The notes: generated by a model from the sequence alone, not told the origin. DNA of 64,000 nucleotides from Pseudomonadota bacterium (GCA_021821945.1 JAJZTF010000003.1:131615-195614), one strand, 5' to 3'; shown: positions 39,356-48,703, counted from the first letter of the stretch. Translations and numbers: made by a program.

Positions 39356-40276
39356 ATGGCAGTAAAACATTTCCTGCAATTCAAGGATCTTGACCGCGAG
39401 GAACTGGAATACCTGTTTGAGCGCACCCGGATCATCAAGCAAAAGTACAAGGCCTACCAGCAGTACTGGCCGCTCATCGATCGCACGCTGGTGATGATAT
39501 TCGAGAAGGCAAGCACGAGAACCCGCCTTTCATTCGAGGCGGGAATGCAGCAGCTCGGAGGCTCCGCGATCTATCTCAACACGCGCGACTCGCAGCTGGG
39601 ACGGGGAGAGCCCGTCGAGGATGCAGGCCAGGTCATCTCGCGCATGTCGGACATCGTGATGATACGCACCTTCGAGCAGTCCATCATAGAGCGCTTCGCC
39701 GCGAACTCCCGCGTGCCCGTGATCAACGGCCTGACCAACGAATACCATCCCTGCCAGATACTCGCCGACATCTACACCTTCATCGAGCATCGCGGCTCCA
39801 TCCGCGGCAAAACGGTCGCATGGATAGGCGACTCGAACAACATGTGCAACACCTGGCTGCAGGCGGCCGAGATACTGGACTTCAACGTGCATGTCTCAAC
39901 CCCTCCGGGCTATGAAGTCGAGCCGGAGCGCGCAGGTCTCTTCGGGGAAGACCATTACGAGGAATTTTCGGATCCCATGGAAGCTGCAAAGGGCGCGGAT
40001 CTCGTGACCACGGACGTGTGGACCAGCATGGGATTCGAGTCGGAAAACGAGGAGCGCATGAAGGACTTCGCGGACTGGCAGGTCGACGAGGAGATGATGG
40101 CCGTCGCGGCCGGGGATGCGCTCTTCATGCACTGCCTGCCGGCGCACCGCGGAGAGGAAGTCTCGGCCGGCGTGATCGACGGCCCCCACAGCGTGGTCTG
40201 GGACGAGGCGGAGAACCGTCTGCACGTGCAGAAGGCGCTGATGGAATATCTGCTACTGGGCAGGATTTCGGACTGA
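39356..40276 (+). CDS. argF: Ornithine carbamoyltransferase
   Basis: The 306-residue enzyme makes citrulline from ornithine and carbamoyl phosphate. The phosphate-binding motif STRTR lies in EKASTRTRLSFEAGM (about 45-58), with NGLTNEYHPCQILAD and the ornithine-binding HCLPAHRGEEVS near residue 262. Length is typical. It lies between argD and a small membrane protein leading to argG. Confidence 0.97.
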   Translation: MAVKHFLQFKDLDREELEYLFERTRIIKQKYKAYQQYWPLIDRTLVMIFEKASTRTRLSFEAGMQQLGGSAIYLNTRDSQLGRGEPVEDAGQVISRMSDIVMIRTFEQSIIERFAANSRVPVINGLTNEYHPCQILADIYTFIEHRGSIRGKTVAWIGDSNNMCNTWLQAAEILDFNVHVSTPPGYEVEPERAGLFGEDHYEEFSDPMEAAKGADLVTTDVWTSMGFESENEERMKDFADWQVDEEMMAVAAGDALFMHCLPAHRGEEVSAGVIDGPHSVVWDEAENRLHVQKALMEYLLLGRISD

Positions 40277-40277
40277 A

Positions 40278-40616
40278 ATGCACAGGAAGGCCGAGGATCG
40301 TCAGAATGTCACCAGCCGCCTGGCAGACCACATCCTGCCGACATCGGCCACGATGGTGGGCGTATGCGTGACGGTCATCAGCGTGGCCAAGCTGATCCCC
40401 AAGCACGGCATCAGCCGCCATGCGGTCGAACTGCTCGCCTTCGACGGATTGCTTTTCATGGTCAGCGCCACGATGTCCTATTTCTCGATACGCCGCCCGG
40501 TTTCCGCGGCGAGCTACGAGCGCGTCGCCGACGTGATCTTTCTACTCGCGCTTGCGCTGATGGTGGTGGTCGGATTTATCGTTTCATTTGAATTACTCAT
40601 AGACAAGGCAGGTTGA
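40278..40616 (+). CDS. Small membrane protein of unknown function between argF and argG
   Basis: A 112-residue protein with three hydrophobic segments (about 22-42, 52-68 and 84-106) and a charged N-terminus. [25 protein letters not shown] separates the last two. It starts 1 bp after argF and ends 4 bp before argG, so it is clearly within the arg operon. It has no recognisable relation to arginine synthesis. No family recognised. Confidence 0.7.
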   Translation: MHRKAEDRQNVTSRLADHILPTSATMVGVCVTVISVAKLIPKHGISRHAVELLAFDGLLFMVSATMSYFSIRRPVSAASYERVADVIFLLALALMVVVGFIVSFELLIDKAG

Positions 40617-40620
40617 AATC

Positions 40621-41850
40621 ATGTCTGACATAAAGAAAGTCGTACTCGCCTATTCGGGCGGACTGGACACCTCGGTGATCCTCAAATGGCTGCAGGACAC
40701 CTACCAGTGCGAGGTGGTCACCTTCACCGCGGATCTGGGCCAGGGGGAGGAGCTCGAGCCGGCGCGCCAGAAGGCGCTGAAGTTCGGCATTGCGCCGGAA
40801 AACATCTTCATAGACGACCTGCGCGAGGAGTTTGTCCGCGACTTCGTGTTCCCGATGTTTCGCGCCAACACCCTCTACGAAGGCGAGTATCTTTTGGGCA
40901 CCTCGATCGCGCGCCCCCTGATCGCGAAGCGCCTGATCGAGATCACCAATCTGACCGGGGCCGATGCGATCTCGCACGGCGCCACCGGCAAGGGAAACGA
41001 CCAGGTGCGCTTCGAGCTCGGCGCCTATGCGCTCAAGCCCGGCATCAAGATCATCGCGCCTTGGCGCGAATGGGATCTGCTCTCCCGCGAGAAGCTTCTG
41101 GCCTACGCGGAGAAGCACGGCATCCCGATCGAGATGAAGCACAAGCAGGGGGGCAGCCCCTATTCGATGGACGCGAACCTGCTGCACATCAGCTACGAAG
41201 GGCGCCATCTGGAAGATCCCTCCGCAGAGGCAGAGGAATCCATGTGGCGCTGGACCGTGTCTCCCGAGAAGGCGCCAGATGCGGCGGAATACCTCGATAT
41301 CGAATTCGAGAAGGGGAACATCGTCGCGTTGAACGGCAGCAGGATGACGCCTGCCGCCATCCTCGCAAAACTGAACGAGCTGGGCGGCAAGCACGGCATA
41401 GGTCGGCTGGACCTCGTGGAAAACCGCTATGTCGGCATGAAGTCGAGAGGCTGCTACGAGACGCCGGGCGGCACCATCATGCTCAAGGCGCACCGTGCGA
41501 TCGAGTCCATCACGCTGGACCGCGAGGTCGCGCACTTGAAGGACGATCTGATGCCGCGCTATGCCAGCATGATCTACAACGGCTACTGGTGGGCCCCCGA
41601 GCGCATCGCGCTGCAGACCCTGATCGACCATACCCAGCAGAACGTCAACGGCTGGGTCCGCGTGAAGCTCTACAAGGGCAGCGTGACCGTCGTGGGACGC
41701 GACTCCAAGGCGGATTCGCTTTTCGATCCGACGATCGCGACCTTCGAGGACGACAGGGGCGCATACGACCAGAAGGATGCGGCTGGCTTCATCAAACTCA
41801 ACGCGCTGCGCCTGCGCATCGCGGCCAATCTGAAAAAGGGAAAATCATGA
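40621..41850 (+). CDS. argG: Argininosuccinate synthase
   Basis: The 409-residue enzyme ligates citrulline and aspartate with ATP. The P-loop-like [12 protein letters not shown] is at residues 10-21; [24 protein letters not shown] and [20 protein letters not shown] are family blocks. Length matches type I ArgG. Its stop overlaps the ppnP start (ATGA). Confidence 0.98.
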   Translation: MSDIKKVVLAYSGGLDTSVILKWLQDTYQCEVVTFTADLGQGEELEPARQKALKFGIAPENIFIDDLREEFVRDFVFPMFRANTLYEGEYLLGTSIARPLIAKRLIEITNLTGADAISHGATGKGNDQVRFELGAYALKPGIKIIAPWREWDLLSREKLLAYAEKHGIPIEMKHKQGGSPYSMDANLLHISYEGRHLEDPSAEAEESMWRWTVSPEKAPDAAEYLDIEFEKGNIVALNGSRMTPAAILAKLNELGGKHGIGRLDLVENRYVGMKSRGCYETPGGTIMLKAHRAIESITLDREVAHLKDDLMPRYASMIYNGYWWAPERIALQTLIDHTQQNVNGWVRVKLYKGSVTVVGRDSKADSLFDPTIATFEDDRGAYDQKDAAGFIKLNALRLRIAANLKKGKS

Positions 41851-42164
41851 CACAGTTCAACAACGTCAGCGTGGTAAAACAGGGCAATGTATACTTCGAT
41901 GGCAAGTGCGTCTCGCACTCGGTGCTTTTCCCAGATGGCACGAAGAAGACCGTCGGCGTCATCCTGCCCAGCACGCTTACCTTCAACGTCGGCGTGCCCG
42001 AGATCATGGAGATCACATCCGGCAGCTGCCGCGTGAAGATAAACGACGAGCCCGAATTCAGGACCTATGATGCGGGCAGCCAGTTCTCGGTTCCGGCCAA
42101 CGGGAAATTCGTCATCGAGACGGACGGGATCGTGAACTATGTATGCAGTTTCGGTGATGCCTAG
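41847..42164 (+). CDS. ppnP: Pyrimidine/purine nucleoside phosphorylase PpnP
   Basis: A 105-residue cupin-like protein, starting [53 protein letters not shown] and [11 protein letters not shown] are typical of the DUF1255/YaiE family, shown in E. coli to phosphorolyse several nucleosides. The ATG overlaps the argG TGA by four bases, indicating coupling. The long in-frame extension upstream inside argG is not coding. Confidence 0.93.
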   Translation: MTQFNNVSVVKQGNVYFDGKCVSHSVLFPDGTKKTVGVILPSTLTFNVGVPEIMEITSGSCRVKINDEPEFRTYDAGSQFSVPANGKFVIETDGIVNYVCSFGDA

Positions 42165-42219
42165 GCACCCTGGTCATCGACGGAACAAACTGCAGTCGCC
42201 AATCAACCGGGAGTGAGTC

Positions 42220-42708
42220 ATGCCTAGCTTCGATATCGTGTCCGAGGTAGAAAAAACAGAAGTCAAGAACGCGGTGGAGCAGACCAACAAGGAAGTGTCC
42301 ACGCGCTTCGATTTCAAGGGGTCGGATGCCAGGGTCGAGCAGGCCGAGATGAAGCTCACCGTGTGGGCAGACAACGAGTTCCAGCTCGATCAGGTTCAGG
42401 ACATCCTGAACGGCAAGCTTGCCAAGCGCGGCGTCGACATCAGGTGCCTCGAGATCAGCGACAAGATCGAGAAGGTCAGCGGCAACAAGGTCAAGCGCGG
42501 ATGCGAGATCAAGGTCGGCGTGGAAACCGAGCTCGCCAAGAAGATCGTGAAGCACATCAAGGACAGCAAGATGAAGGTGCAGGCGAGCATACAGGGCGAT
42601 GCGGTCAGGGTCACGGGCAAGAGCCGGGACGACCTGCAGGCGGCGATCGCGTTCGTCAAGAAGACCATCACCGAATTTCCGCTGCAGTACCAGAATTTCC
42701 GCGACTGA
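42220..42708 (+). CDS. yajQ: YajQ family nucleotide-binding protein
   Basis: The 162-residue protein begins [20 protein letters not shown] and has [11 protein letters not shown] and [19 protein letters not shown], covering two ferredoxin-like repeats. YajQ homologues bind nucleotides, and some are c-di-GMP receptors that interact with transcription factors. A strong RBS (GGGAGTG) precedes it. It lies 55 bp after ppnP. With the EAL proteins it adds a possible c-di-GMP effector to the window. Confidence 0.96.
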   Translation: MPSFDIVSEVEKTEVKNAVEQTNKEVSTRFDFKGSDARVEQAEMKLTVWADNEFQLDQVQDILNGKLAKRGVDIRCLEISDKIEKVSGNKVKRGCEIKVGVETELAKKIVKHIKDSKMKVQASIQGDAVRVTGKSRDDLQAAIAFVKKTITEFPLQYQNFRD

Positions 42709-42726
42709 CCCTAAGGGGAGGAAGCC

Positions 42727-43269
42727 ATGAAAAGCGTGCTCGTGCTGTTTGCTGAAGGAAGCGAAGAACTCGAGGCTGTCACCATCGTGAACATACTGCG
42801 TAGAGCGGGTGTCGCGGTCACGCTGGCGGGCCTGCATAAGGGTCCGCTTTCAGGAGCGAGGAACATCGCGATTTTGCCGGATGCCTCGATCGAAGAGGTG
42901 CTGCACCGGGATTTCGACATGGTCGTATTGCCCGGAGGCCAGCCGGGGACCGATCACCTCAAGACCGACCCGCGGGTGATGGCCCTATTGAAGAGGATGG
43001 CGCAAGCGGGAAAACTGATCGGTGCGATCTGCGCAGCTCCCACCGTGCTGGCCGAAGCGGGATTGCTAAGCGGCCGCCAGGCGACCTGTTATCCTGGCTA
43101 CCTGAAGGATGATCCAACCGTAAACCTGAAGTCTTCGGCCGTGGTCGAGGACGGGCAGATCATCACCTCGCGGGGCCCCGGAACTGCGATGGATTTCGCG
43201 CTTCATCTTGCGGAGAGACTCGTGGGTCCGGAGGTGCGCCTAAGGGTCGAAGCGAGTCTGGTTCGCTAG
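42727..43269 (+). CDS. DJ-1/PfpI family protein
   Basis: A 180-residue protein with the DJ-1 fold: VLFAEGSEELEAV contains the conserved Glu14, and GAICAAPTVLAEAGLL the nucleophile-elbow Cys102. VLPGGQPGTDHL and CYPGY are YajL-like. Such proteins are reported as chaperones or deglycases protecting against oxidative or carbonyl stress. AAGGGGAGG precedes the ATG. It overlaps the methyltransferase gene by one base. Confidence 0.9.
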   Translation: MKSVLVLFAEGSEELEAVTIVNILRRAGVAVTLAGLHKGPLSGARNIAILPDASIEEVLHRDFDMVVLPGGQPGTDHLKTDPRVMALLKRMAQAGKLIGAICAAPTVLAEAGLLSGRQATCYPGYLKDDPTVNLKSSAVVEDGQIITSRGPGTAMDFALHLAERLVGPEVRLRVEASLVR

Positions 43270-44006
43270 TGCTGAGAAGGCTGCCTCCCGCAATCCAGGC
43301 GCTGCTGCTGCAGCTTCTTTCCGTTTTTCTGGTCCTGCCGGCGATTTGGTTTTTCGAATTCAGTCCCCTGGGATACGCACTGCTCTGCGGCCTCGTTGCC
43401 GTCATTTTGAGCAGGATATTTCGTCTTGCGATCTGGTGGCAGATCATCGGCCTGTTATTTCTCCCGGGAATCGTCTCGATGCTTGCCCTGGACATCCCGC
43501 CCGTCTATTTCCTGGCGGCTTTCCTGCTGATGCTGGCGATCTACTGGCGAGCCTATGGCACCCAGGTCCCGCTCTATCTCTCTAGCGGGAAGGTCCGGGT
43601 TGCACTCGAAGAACTGCTCCCCGAAGGGACCTTCCGCTTCGTCGATCTCGGGTCCGGGCTGGGAGGCGTTTTGGGCCATCTTGCGAAAGCCCGACCGGAC
43701 GGCCATTTCAGCGGGGTGGAATATGCGCCGCTTCCCTTTCTCGTCGGCTGGTTGCGCACGGCTGCGCTGCCGAATTGCCGGGTTTGCTGGGGCAGCCTCT
43801 GGGATTGCGATCTTTCCGGGTATGACGTGGTGTACGCCTATCTCTCCCCCGTGCCGATGGAAAGGCTGATGAAGAAGGCAAGATCCGAGATGCGCAGAGG
43901 CACGCTCTTCATCAGCAGCACCTTCGATGTGCCCTTTCAGGAGCCCGACCTCAGCATGGAGGTGGATGACCTGCATCGCTCGAAACTTCTGGTCTGGCGC
44001 ATGTAG
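43269..44006 (+). CDS. Membrane-tethered class I SAM-dependent methyltransferase
   Basis: A 245-residue protein starting with GTG that overlaps the DJ-1 stop codon. Residues 1-90 hold about three hydrophobic helices; from about 105 comes a Rossmann methyltransferase with motif I FVDLGSGLGGVLGHLA and an acidic residue in GVEYAPLPF, then YDVVYAYLSPVPMERL. The substrate is unknown. The arrangement resembles membrane methyltransferases acting on lipids, quinones or membrane proteins. The transcript probably continues from yajQ through the DJ-1 gene. Confidence 0.75.
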   Translation: MLRRLPPAIQALLLQLLSVFLVLPAIWFFEFSPLGYALLCGLVAVILSRIFRLAIWWQIIGLLFLPGIVSMLALDIPPVYFLAAFLLMLAIYWRAYGTQVPLYLSSGKVRVALEELLPEGTFRFVDLGSGLGGVLGHLAKARPDGHFSGVEYAPLPFLVGWLRTAALPNCRVCWGSLWDCDLSGYDVVYAYLSPVPMERLMKKARSEMRRGTLFISSTFDVPFQEPDLSMEVDDLHRSKLLVWRM

Positions 44007-44009
44007 GAA

Positions 44010-44222
44010 TCACCCAAGGAAACGGCGCAACTCCTCCCTGTCAAAAGGCCAGTCGAGTTCCATGCCGTCCGGACGCGCAATGACCGGGATGCGCATTCCA
44101 TATCTTGCAAGCAGCGTACGGTCAGTGGCGATGTCCAGATATTCCGCGGGGACTCCCGAAAGCATCGCCTTTGCCTCGTCGCATAGATGGCAGTCCTTCC
44201 TGCCGTAGATGCGGGTCTTCAT
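44010..44222 (-). CDS. Glutaredoxin-like protein
   Basis: A 70-residue thioredoxin-fold protein beginning MKTRIYGRKDCHLCDEAKAM with a CxxC centre (C11, C14). RIPVIARPDGMELDWPFDREEL has the expected cis-proline (IPV) and following strand. It is short, like many GlrX-related DUF836 proteins. Its ATG overlaps the TGA of the HAD gene, so it is coupled to it. Confidence 0.85.
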   Translation of the reverse strand: MKTRIYGRKDCHLCDEAKAMLSGVPAEYLDIATDRTLLARYGMRIPVIARPDGMELDWPFDREELRRFLG

Positions 44223-44884
44223 CAGTGCAGGCTGATGATGCGCCAGCCATGCCGTTCCGCATGCGCGCGCAGCGTCGCATCGGGATTGGCGGCGACCGGG
44301 CTCTTGACCTTGCAAAGCAGCGGCAGGTCGTTCAGGGAATCGCTGTAGAACACCGTGTCCTCGAAGCTGTCCAGCGTCAGGTCCTGATTTGCAAGCCATT
44401 CATCGAGCCTTGCGATCTTTCCCTCCCTGAAGCAGGGGGTGCCGGAGACCCGGCCGGTGAATTCGCCGGCCCGCTGCTCCGGCTCGGTCGCGATCAGGTT
44501 CGGAATGCCGAATTCGCGCGCGATGGGGGAGGTGACGAAGCTGTTTGTCGCCGTGATGATCGCGCAAAGGTCGGCGGATTCGAGATGCATCTTCACGAGG
44601 TCCCGGGCTGGCTTTGTGATCATGGGCATGACGCTTTCACTCATGAATTCGCTATGCCACTCGTCCAGCATCTTTCTCGAATGGCGCGAAAGGGGCTTCA
44701 GCTGGAAATCCAGGAACTCGTTTATGTCCAGCGTTCCGGCCTTGTACTGTTCGTAAAAGGCGATGTTCCTGGACTCGAACAGTTCGCGGTCCAGTACGCC
44801 CCTGCGGATCAGAAATTGCGACCACTCGAAATCGCTGTCGCCGTTTAGCAGGGTGTTGTCCAGGTCGAATAGGGCCAGTTTCAT
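44222..44884 (-). CDS. HAD-IB family phosphatase
   Basis: A 220-residue HAD hydrolase of the SerB-like IB subfamily. Motif I FDLDNTL gives nucleophile D7 and acid D9, motif II ITATNSFVT, motif III a Lys in FREGKIARL and motif IV YSDSLNDLPLL. It could be a phosphoserine or sugar-phosphate phosphatase; the substrate cannot be deduced. It sits between hda (1 bp) and the glutaredoxin-like gene. Confidence 0.85.
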   Translation of the reverse strand: MKLALFDLDNTLLNGDSDFEWSQFLIRRGVLDRELFESRNIAFYEQYKAGTLDINEFLDFQLKPLSRHSRKMLDEWHSEFMSESVMPMITKPARDLVKMHLESADLCAIITATNSFVTSPIAREFGIPNLIATEPEQRAGEFTGRVSGTPCFREGKIARLDEWLANQDLTLDSFEDTVFYSDSLNDLPLLCKVKSPVAANPDATLRAHAERHGWRIISLH

Positions 44885-44885
44885 C

Positions 44886-45521
44886 TTAATTGAGTATCGT
44901 CTTCAAAAGGGGGATGGTGGGGGCGCGATGCAGCTTTCGCGATTCTTCATCCAGCGCGTCCAGCGTTGAAAGCAGGCTCTGCAAGTCGCGCCTTCCGTGG
45001 CGCAGCAGGTAATGGGAGATTTCGGGGGCAAGGAAGAACCCCTTGTTCAGCGCGTGCCTTGCGAGTGCCTCCTGCTTCTCTTCGTCGCTCAATGTCTGCA
45101 CCTGATACACCAGCCCCCAGCCCAGCCTCGTGCGAAGGTCGTCGCGCAGCTTGAGATGCAAAGGGGACACCGCCCCGCTCATGATGAGCATTCCGCCCTG
45201 CTCCCGCATCAGGTTGTACAGGTTGAAGAGCGCGATCTGGGCGGCATCGTCGAGCGAGTCGACGTCGTCGACCGCGACGATGTTTCCGGGCTCGGGCACC
45301 CATGACTTCGCATAGATTCCATCCGGGCCATAATTCGCGCATGCGCTCAGAAGATGGCTCTTCCCGCTGCCCTGATCTCCCCATAGATAGATGCAGCGCT
45401 CCACGCTGATTCCGGAAAGGGCATGCCTCAATGCGGCGAGCAGCTCGCCGTTGCGGCCGACCACAAAATTGTCCAGCGTGGGGCGGGGGCCTGGCGTGAT
45501 GTCGAGCAGAAGCTGATCCAT
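44886..45521 (-). CDS. hda: DnaA regulatory inactivator Hda
   Basis: The 211-residue AAA+ protein has the N-terminal clamp-binding motif QLLLDI (residues 3-8), Walker A GDQGSGKSH (48-56), Walker B IVAVDDVDSL and the DnaA-like lid. It has no DNA-binding domain IV, separating it from DnaA. With the sliding clamp it stimulates ATP hydrolysis by DnaA after initiation. Gene order hda-HAD phosphatase is common in beta-proteobacteria. Confidence 0.93.
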   Translation of the reverse strand: MDQLLLDITPGPRPTLDNFVVGRNGELLAALRHALSGISVERCIYLWGDQGSGKSHLLSACANYGPDGIYAKSWVPEPGNIVAVDDVDSLDDAAQIALFNLYNLMREQGGMLIMSGAVSPLHLKLRDDLRTRLGWGLVYQVQTLSDEEKQEALARHALNKGFFLAPEISHYLLRHGRRDLQSLLSTLDALDEESRKLHRAPTIPLLKTILN

Positions 45522-45569
45522 GGTTTGACGCGGTTATCAATGGCGATATTTTACCCGAGTTGCGCGCCT

Positions 45570-46619
45570 TCAAAAGAAGATTTCCTGAAAGCTTGCCAGT
45601 GTGCCTGACTGGGCGCCGTCGTATCCGGCGAGCTGGGCGATGGCTTCCCGCAGGGAAGCGCTCTGCATGGACCGGGATGCCAGGCGGATCATGCTGCTTT
45701 CAAGGTCGCCCGATCTGCAGGCGAAGAGATAGTGCTCCTGCGCGACGGGGATGAAATCGAGGTCGAATCGCCTTGCCGCGGTTTCTATGCCGAATCCCAC
45801 GTCGGCCATGCCGCTTGCGACATACGCAGCCACTGCGGAATGCGTATATTCGGTATTATCGTAATCGCCGATGTCCCTTGAGCTGATGTTTTCGCGGTTC
45901 AGAAGCAGCTCCAGCAGGGTCCTCGTGCCCGACCCGCCCTGGCGGTTCACGAAATGCAGGTCCTTGCGCAGAAGATCCCTGAGGCCCCTTATGTTCTTTG
46001 GATTCTTTCTTGCGATGATCAGCCCCTGGGTTCTGAAGGCAAGGCGGATCAGCGCATGCTTTTGCGGGTTGAGCCATTTCAAGAAGGGATATGCGGCCTG
46101 CTTCAATTCTCCGACAGGCACATGGAATCCGGCAAGGTCGCATTCCCCGCGGGCAAGTGCCGCGACGGCCTCAAGGCTGCCCCGGTAGCTGATTTCGACT
46201 GGCAGGTCATCCGCATGCATTCTCTTGATCAGCGCATCGACAGCGAATCCGTGGGAGGCGATGATGCGCAAAGCCGCGAGTTCTCCTGTCAGGATCGCCT
46301 CGAGTTCGGATGCGAAACTTTCGAGTATCGGCGAGAGCCTCGCCTGGATGCGCATGTCGGCCCAGATCAGCTTTTCGGCAAGCGGGGTGAGGACTGTCCC
46401 CTTTCCCCTGGCCTTTTCGAGCAGCGGCGCCGAGAATTCCCGCTCGAAATCCCGCAGCATGCCCCATGCATGCCGATAGGAGAGTCTGGCGTGGGCTGCC
46501 GCGCTGCTGATGCTCCCCCCGCTCTTGATGTCGGACAAAAGCTGAAGCAGGAGCGGCAGGGAGATCGCGGTTCCCTTGCGTCTTTTAAGACTCCATTCCG
46601 GAAGTATCTCGAAGCTCAT
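45570..46619 (-). CDS. ModE-like HTH regulator with PBP-like sensor domain, probably FdsR
   Basis: A 349-residue regulator. Residues 18-90 form a ModE/LysR-type winged helix (GGSISSAAAHARLSYRHAWGMLRDFE, then KARGKGTVLTPLAEKL). From about 115 there is a periplasmic-binding-protein-like domain: LRIIASHGFAVDALI, GECDLAGFHVPVG, FVNRQGGSGTRTLLELLL and SGMADVGFGIET. This pairing is known from molybdate/tungstate-linked regulators. It is divergent from fdsG, 120 bp apart, so it most likely controls the formate dehydrogenase operon, as FdsR does in Cupriavidus. The ATG at 46619 is chosen; longer frames would run into the operon. Confidence 0.82.
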   Translation of the reverse strand: MSFEILPEWSLKRRKGTAISLPLLLQLLSDIKSGGSISSAAAHARLSYRHAWGMLRDFEREFSAPLLEKARGKGTVLTPLAEKLIWADMRIQARLSPILESFASELEAILTGELAALRIIASHGFAVDALIKRMHADDLPVEISYRGSLEAVAALARGECDLAGFHVPVGELKQAAYPFLKWLNPQKHALIRLAFRTQGLIIARKNPKNIRGLRDLLRKDLHFVNRQGGSGTRTLLELLLNRENISSRDIGDYDNTEYTHSAVAAYVASGMADVGFGIETAARRFDLDFIPVAQEHYLFACRSGDLESSMIRLASRSMQSASLREAIAQLAGYDGAQSGTLASFQEIFF

Positions 46620-46739
46620 ATATGCAAAATATATCCTATTGTGAGAGGGAAATCCATGTGGTAACTTGCCTTTGGTGATGGGAAGTCCCATGGGATCGCC
46701 CATTACAATATGTTGCAAATTGCATAATAAGGGTGCGCC
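46620..46739. promoter_or_regulatory. Divergent fds promoter region with tandem 12-bp palindromes
   Basis: TGGGAAGTCCCA (46679-46690) and TGGGATCGCCCA (46691-46702) are two adjoining copies of the palindrome TGGG-N4-CCCA in perfect 12-bp register. TACAAT (46704-46709) immediately after could be a -10 element for fdsG, which would place the palindromes over the -35. They are good candidates for the operator of the divergent regulator. Confidence 0.6.
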
Positions 46740-47162
46740 ATGAAAGTATCCGCGGACAGAATCGCCGATCTCGCAGCAAGGCATGGAGAAAAGCCGGGCG
46801 CGCTTCTGCCCCTCCTGCATGCAATCCAGGACGAGATGGGTCACATCCCGCCCTCAGCAGCCGGGATCATCGCAAAGGCGCTGAACCTCTCGAGTGCGGA
46901 AGTTCGCGGTGTGATCAGCTTCTACCACCATTTCCGCACCGAGCCTTCCTCCTCTCCGAGAGTCGAAATATGCTGCGCCGAATCCTGCCAGAGCATGGGT
47001 TCCGAAGCGCTCCTCGCGCATGCGAGGAAGACATGCGAGGTGCATCCGGTCTATTGCCTTGGCCTGTGCGCGGTTTCCCCCGCGATGATGGTCGACGGCA
47101 AACCCCATGCAAGGGTCACGCCGGAAAAATTCGATTCGGTCATGAAGAAGGCCGCATCATGA
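46740..47162 (+). CDS. fdsG: NAD-dependent formate dehydrogenase, gamma subunit
   Basis: The 140-residue protein is NuoE-like: an N-terminal helical part (LLPLLHAIQDEMGHIPPSA) and a thioredoxin-like [2Fe-2S] domain with C78-x4-C83 and C106-x3-C110. It helps pass electrons from the formate site to the flavin subunit. It is the first gene of the operon; its TGA overlaps the fdsB ATG. Confidence 0.93.
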   Translation: MKVSADRIADLAARHGEKPGALLPLLHAIQDEMGHIPPSAAGIIAKALNLSSAEVRGVISFYHHFRTEPSSSPRVEICCAESCQSMGSEALLAHARKTCEVHPVYCLGLCAVSPAMMVDGKPHARVTPEKFDSVMKKAAS

Positions 47163-48703
47163 GTGTCCCGATTTATGTCCCAGTCGATTCCGCTGCGCTT
47201 GCGCTGGGTGCCGATGAGGTCGCATCCGCGATCGCCGGGGAAGCGCAAAAGCGCGGCATCGCAATCAGGCTGGTGAGGAACGGCTCGCGGGGCATGTTCT
47301 GGCTCGAGCCATTGGTCGAGGTGGAGACACAGCAGGGTCGCATCGCCTATGGCCCGGTCGGGCCCGGGGATGTAAAGGGGCTGTTTGATGCGGGATTCGA
47401 AAGCGGCGGAAGCCACGACCTTAGTCTTGGCCCCACGGAGGAAATTCCCTATCTCAAAAAGCAGGAGAGATTGACCTTCGCGCGCGTTGGCATCATCGAT
47501 CCCCTTTCGCTTGAAGATTATCTTGCGTGCGCGGGGTATCAGGGGCTGCGGCGGGCGGTTTCGCTGTCTCCGGCAGGCATCGTCCAGGAAATCACCGAAT
47601 CCGGATTGAGGGGACGCGGAGGCGCGGCATTCCCGACCGGCATCAAGTGGAACACGGTATTGCAGGCGGAGGCCGACAGAAAGTATGTCGTGTGCAATGC
47701 CGACGAGGGCGACTCCGGCACGTTCGCCGACCGCATGCTGATGGAAGGCGATCCCTATTCGCTGATAGAGGGCATGACCATCGCGGCCCTTGCGGTCGGC
47801 GCAACCCAGGGCTACATCTATGTCAGGAGCGAGTATCCTCATGCGGTGGCGACGCTGAACAGGGCGATTTCCATTGCGAAGGACGCGGGCTATCTGGGTT
47901 CCGACATCCTTGGATCGGGAAAGTCGTTCGAGCTCGAAGTGCGCAAGGCGGCGGGAGCCTACGTGTGCGGCGAGGAAACCGCGATGCTGGAAAGCATAGA
48001 AGGCAAGCGCGGCATCGTGCGCGCGAAGCCGCCTCTGCCCGCGCTCTATGGGTTGTTCGGGAAGCCCACCGCAATCAACAACGTGATCTCCCTGGCCACC
48101 GTGCCCGTGATAATGGCGCGAGGCGCGGAATTCTACAGGCACTACGGCATGGGGCGCTCCAGGGGCACGCTGCCCTTCCAGCTTGCCGGCAACATCAAGC
48201 GGGGCGGGCTGGTCGAGAAGGCATTCGGCGTGACCTTGCGCGAGATGCTCTACGACTTTGGCGGAGGAACAGCATCCGGGCTCCCGGTCAGGGCGGTTCA
48301 GGTGGGCGGGCCTCTCGGTTCCTATCTTCCAGATTCGCAATGGGATGTCGCGATGGATTATGAGGAATATTCCGCGATCTTCGCTGTCCTGGGCCACGGG
48401 GGCATCGTGGTGCACGACGAGACCGCGGATCTTGCAAGGCTTGCCCGCTATGCGATGGATTTCTGCGCGATCGAATCCTGCGGCAAATGCACGCCCTGCC
48501 GCATCGGTTCCGTGCGCGGCGTCGAGGTGATGGACAGGATCATCGCAGGCGAAAGAAACCAGATCGGACTGCTTCGCGAATTGTGCGACACCATGCTCTA
48601 CGGTTCCATGTGCGCGATGGGAGGCATGACCCCCTATCCCGTGTTGTCGGCCTTGAATCATTTTCCAGAGGATTTTGGCGTGGCAGGAGAAAGACATGCT
48701 TGA
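47159..48703 (+). CDS. fdsB: NAD-dependent formate dehydrogenase, beta subunit
   Basis: The 514-residue NuoF-like protein has an N-terminal thioredoxin-like domain (about 1-115), then the NADH/FMN region with GRGGAAFPTGIKW and CNADEGDSGTFADR, the EETAMLESIEGKRG segment, and the [4Fe-4S] motif ESCGKCTPCRIG near residue 440. It reduces NAD+ with electrons from formate. Its start ATGA overlaps the fdsG stop and its end overlaps the fdsA start. Confidence 0.95.
   Translation: MSVPIYVPVDSAALALGADEVASAIAGEAQKRGIAIRLVRNGSRGMFWLEPLVEVETQQGRIAYGPVGPGDVKGLFDAGFESGGSHDLSLGPTEEIPYLKKQERLTFARVGIIDPLSLEDYLACAGYQGLRRAVSLSPAGIVQEITESGLRGRGGAAFPTGIKWNTVLQAEADRKYVVCNADEGDSGTFADRMLMEGDPYSLIEGMTIAALAVGATQGYIYVRSEYPHAVATLNRAISIAKDAGYLGSDILGSGKSFELEVRKAAGAYVCGEETAMLESIEGKRGIVRAKPPLPALYGLFGKPTAINNVISLATVPVIMARGAEFYRHYGMGRSRGTLPFQLAGNIKRGGLVEKAFGVTLREMLYDFGGGTASGLPVRAVQVGGPLGSYLPDSQWDVAMDYEEYSAIFAVLGHGGIVVHDETADLARLARYAMDFCAIESCGKCTPCRIGSVRGVEVMDRIIAGERNQIGLLRELCDTMLYGSMCAMGGMTPYPVLSALNHFPEDFGVAGERHA

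Noticed and set aside
40686..41846. In-frame extension upstream of ppnP inside argG
   Set aside because: The 105-aa family length and ATGA overlap fix the ppnP start at 41847; the upstream part is an off-frame reading of argG.
46733..47158. In-frame extension upstream of fdsB across fdsG
   Set aside because: NuoF-like homology begins at MSVPIYVP (47159); the upstream part is an alternate frame of fdsG.
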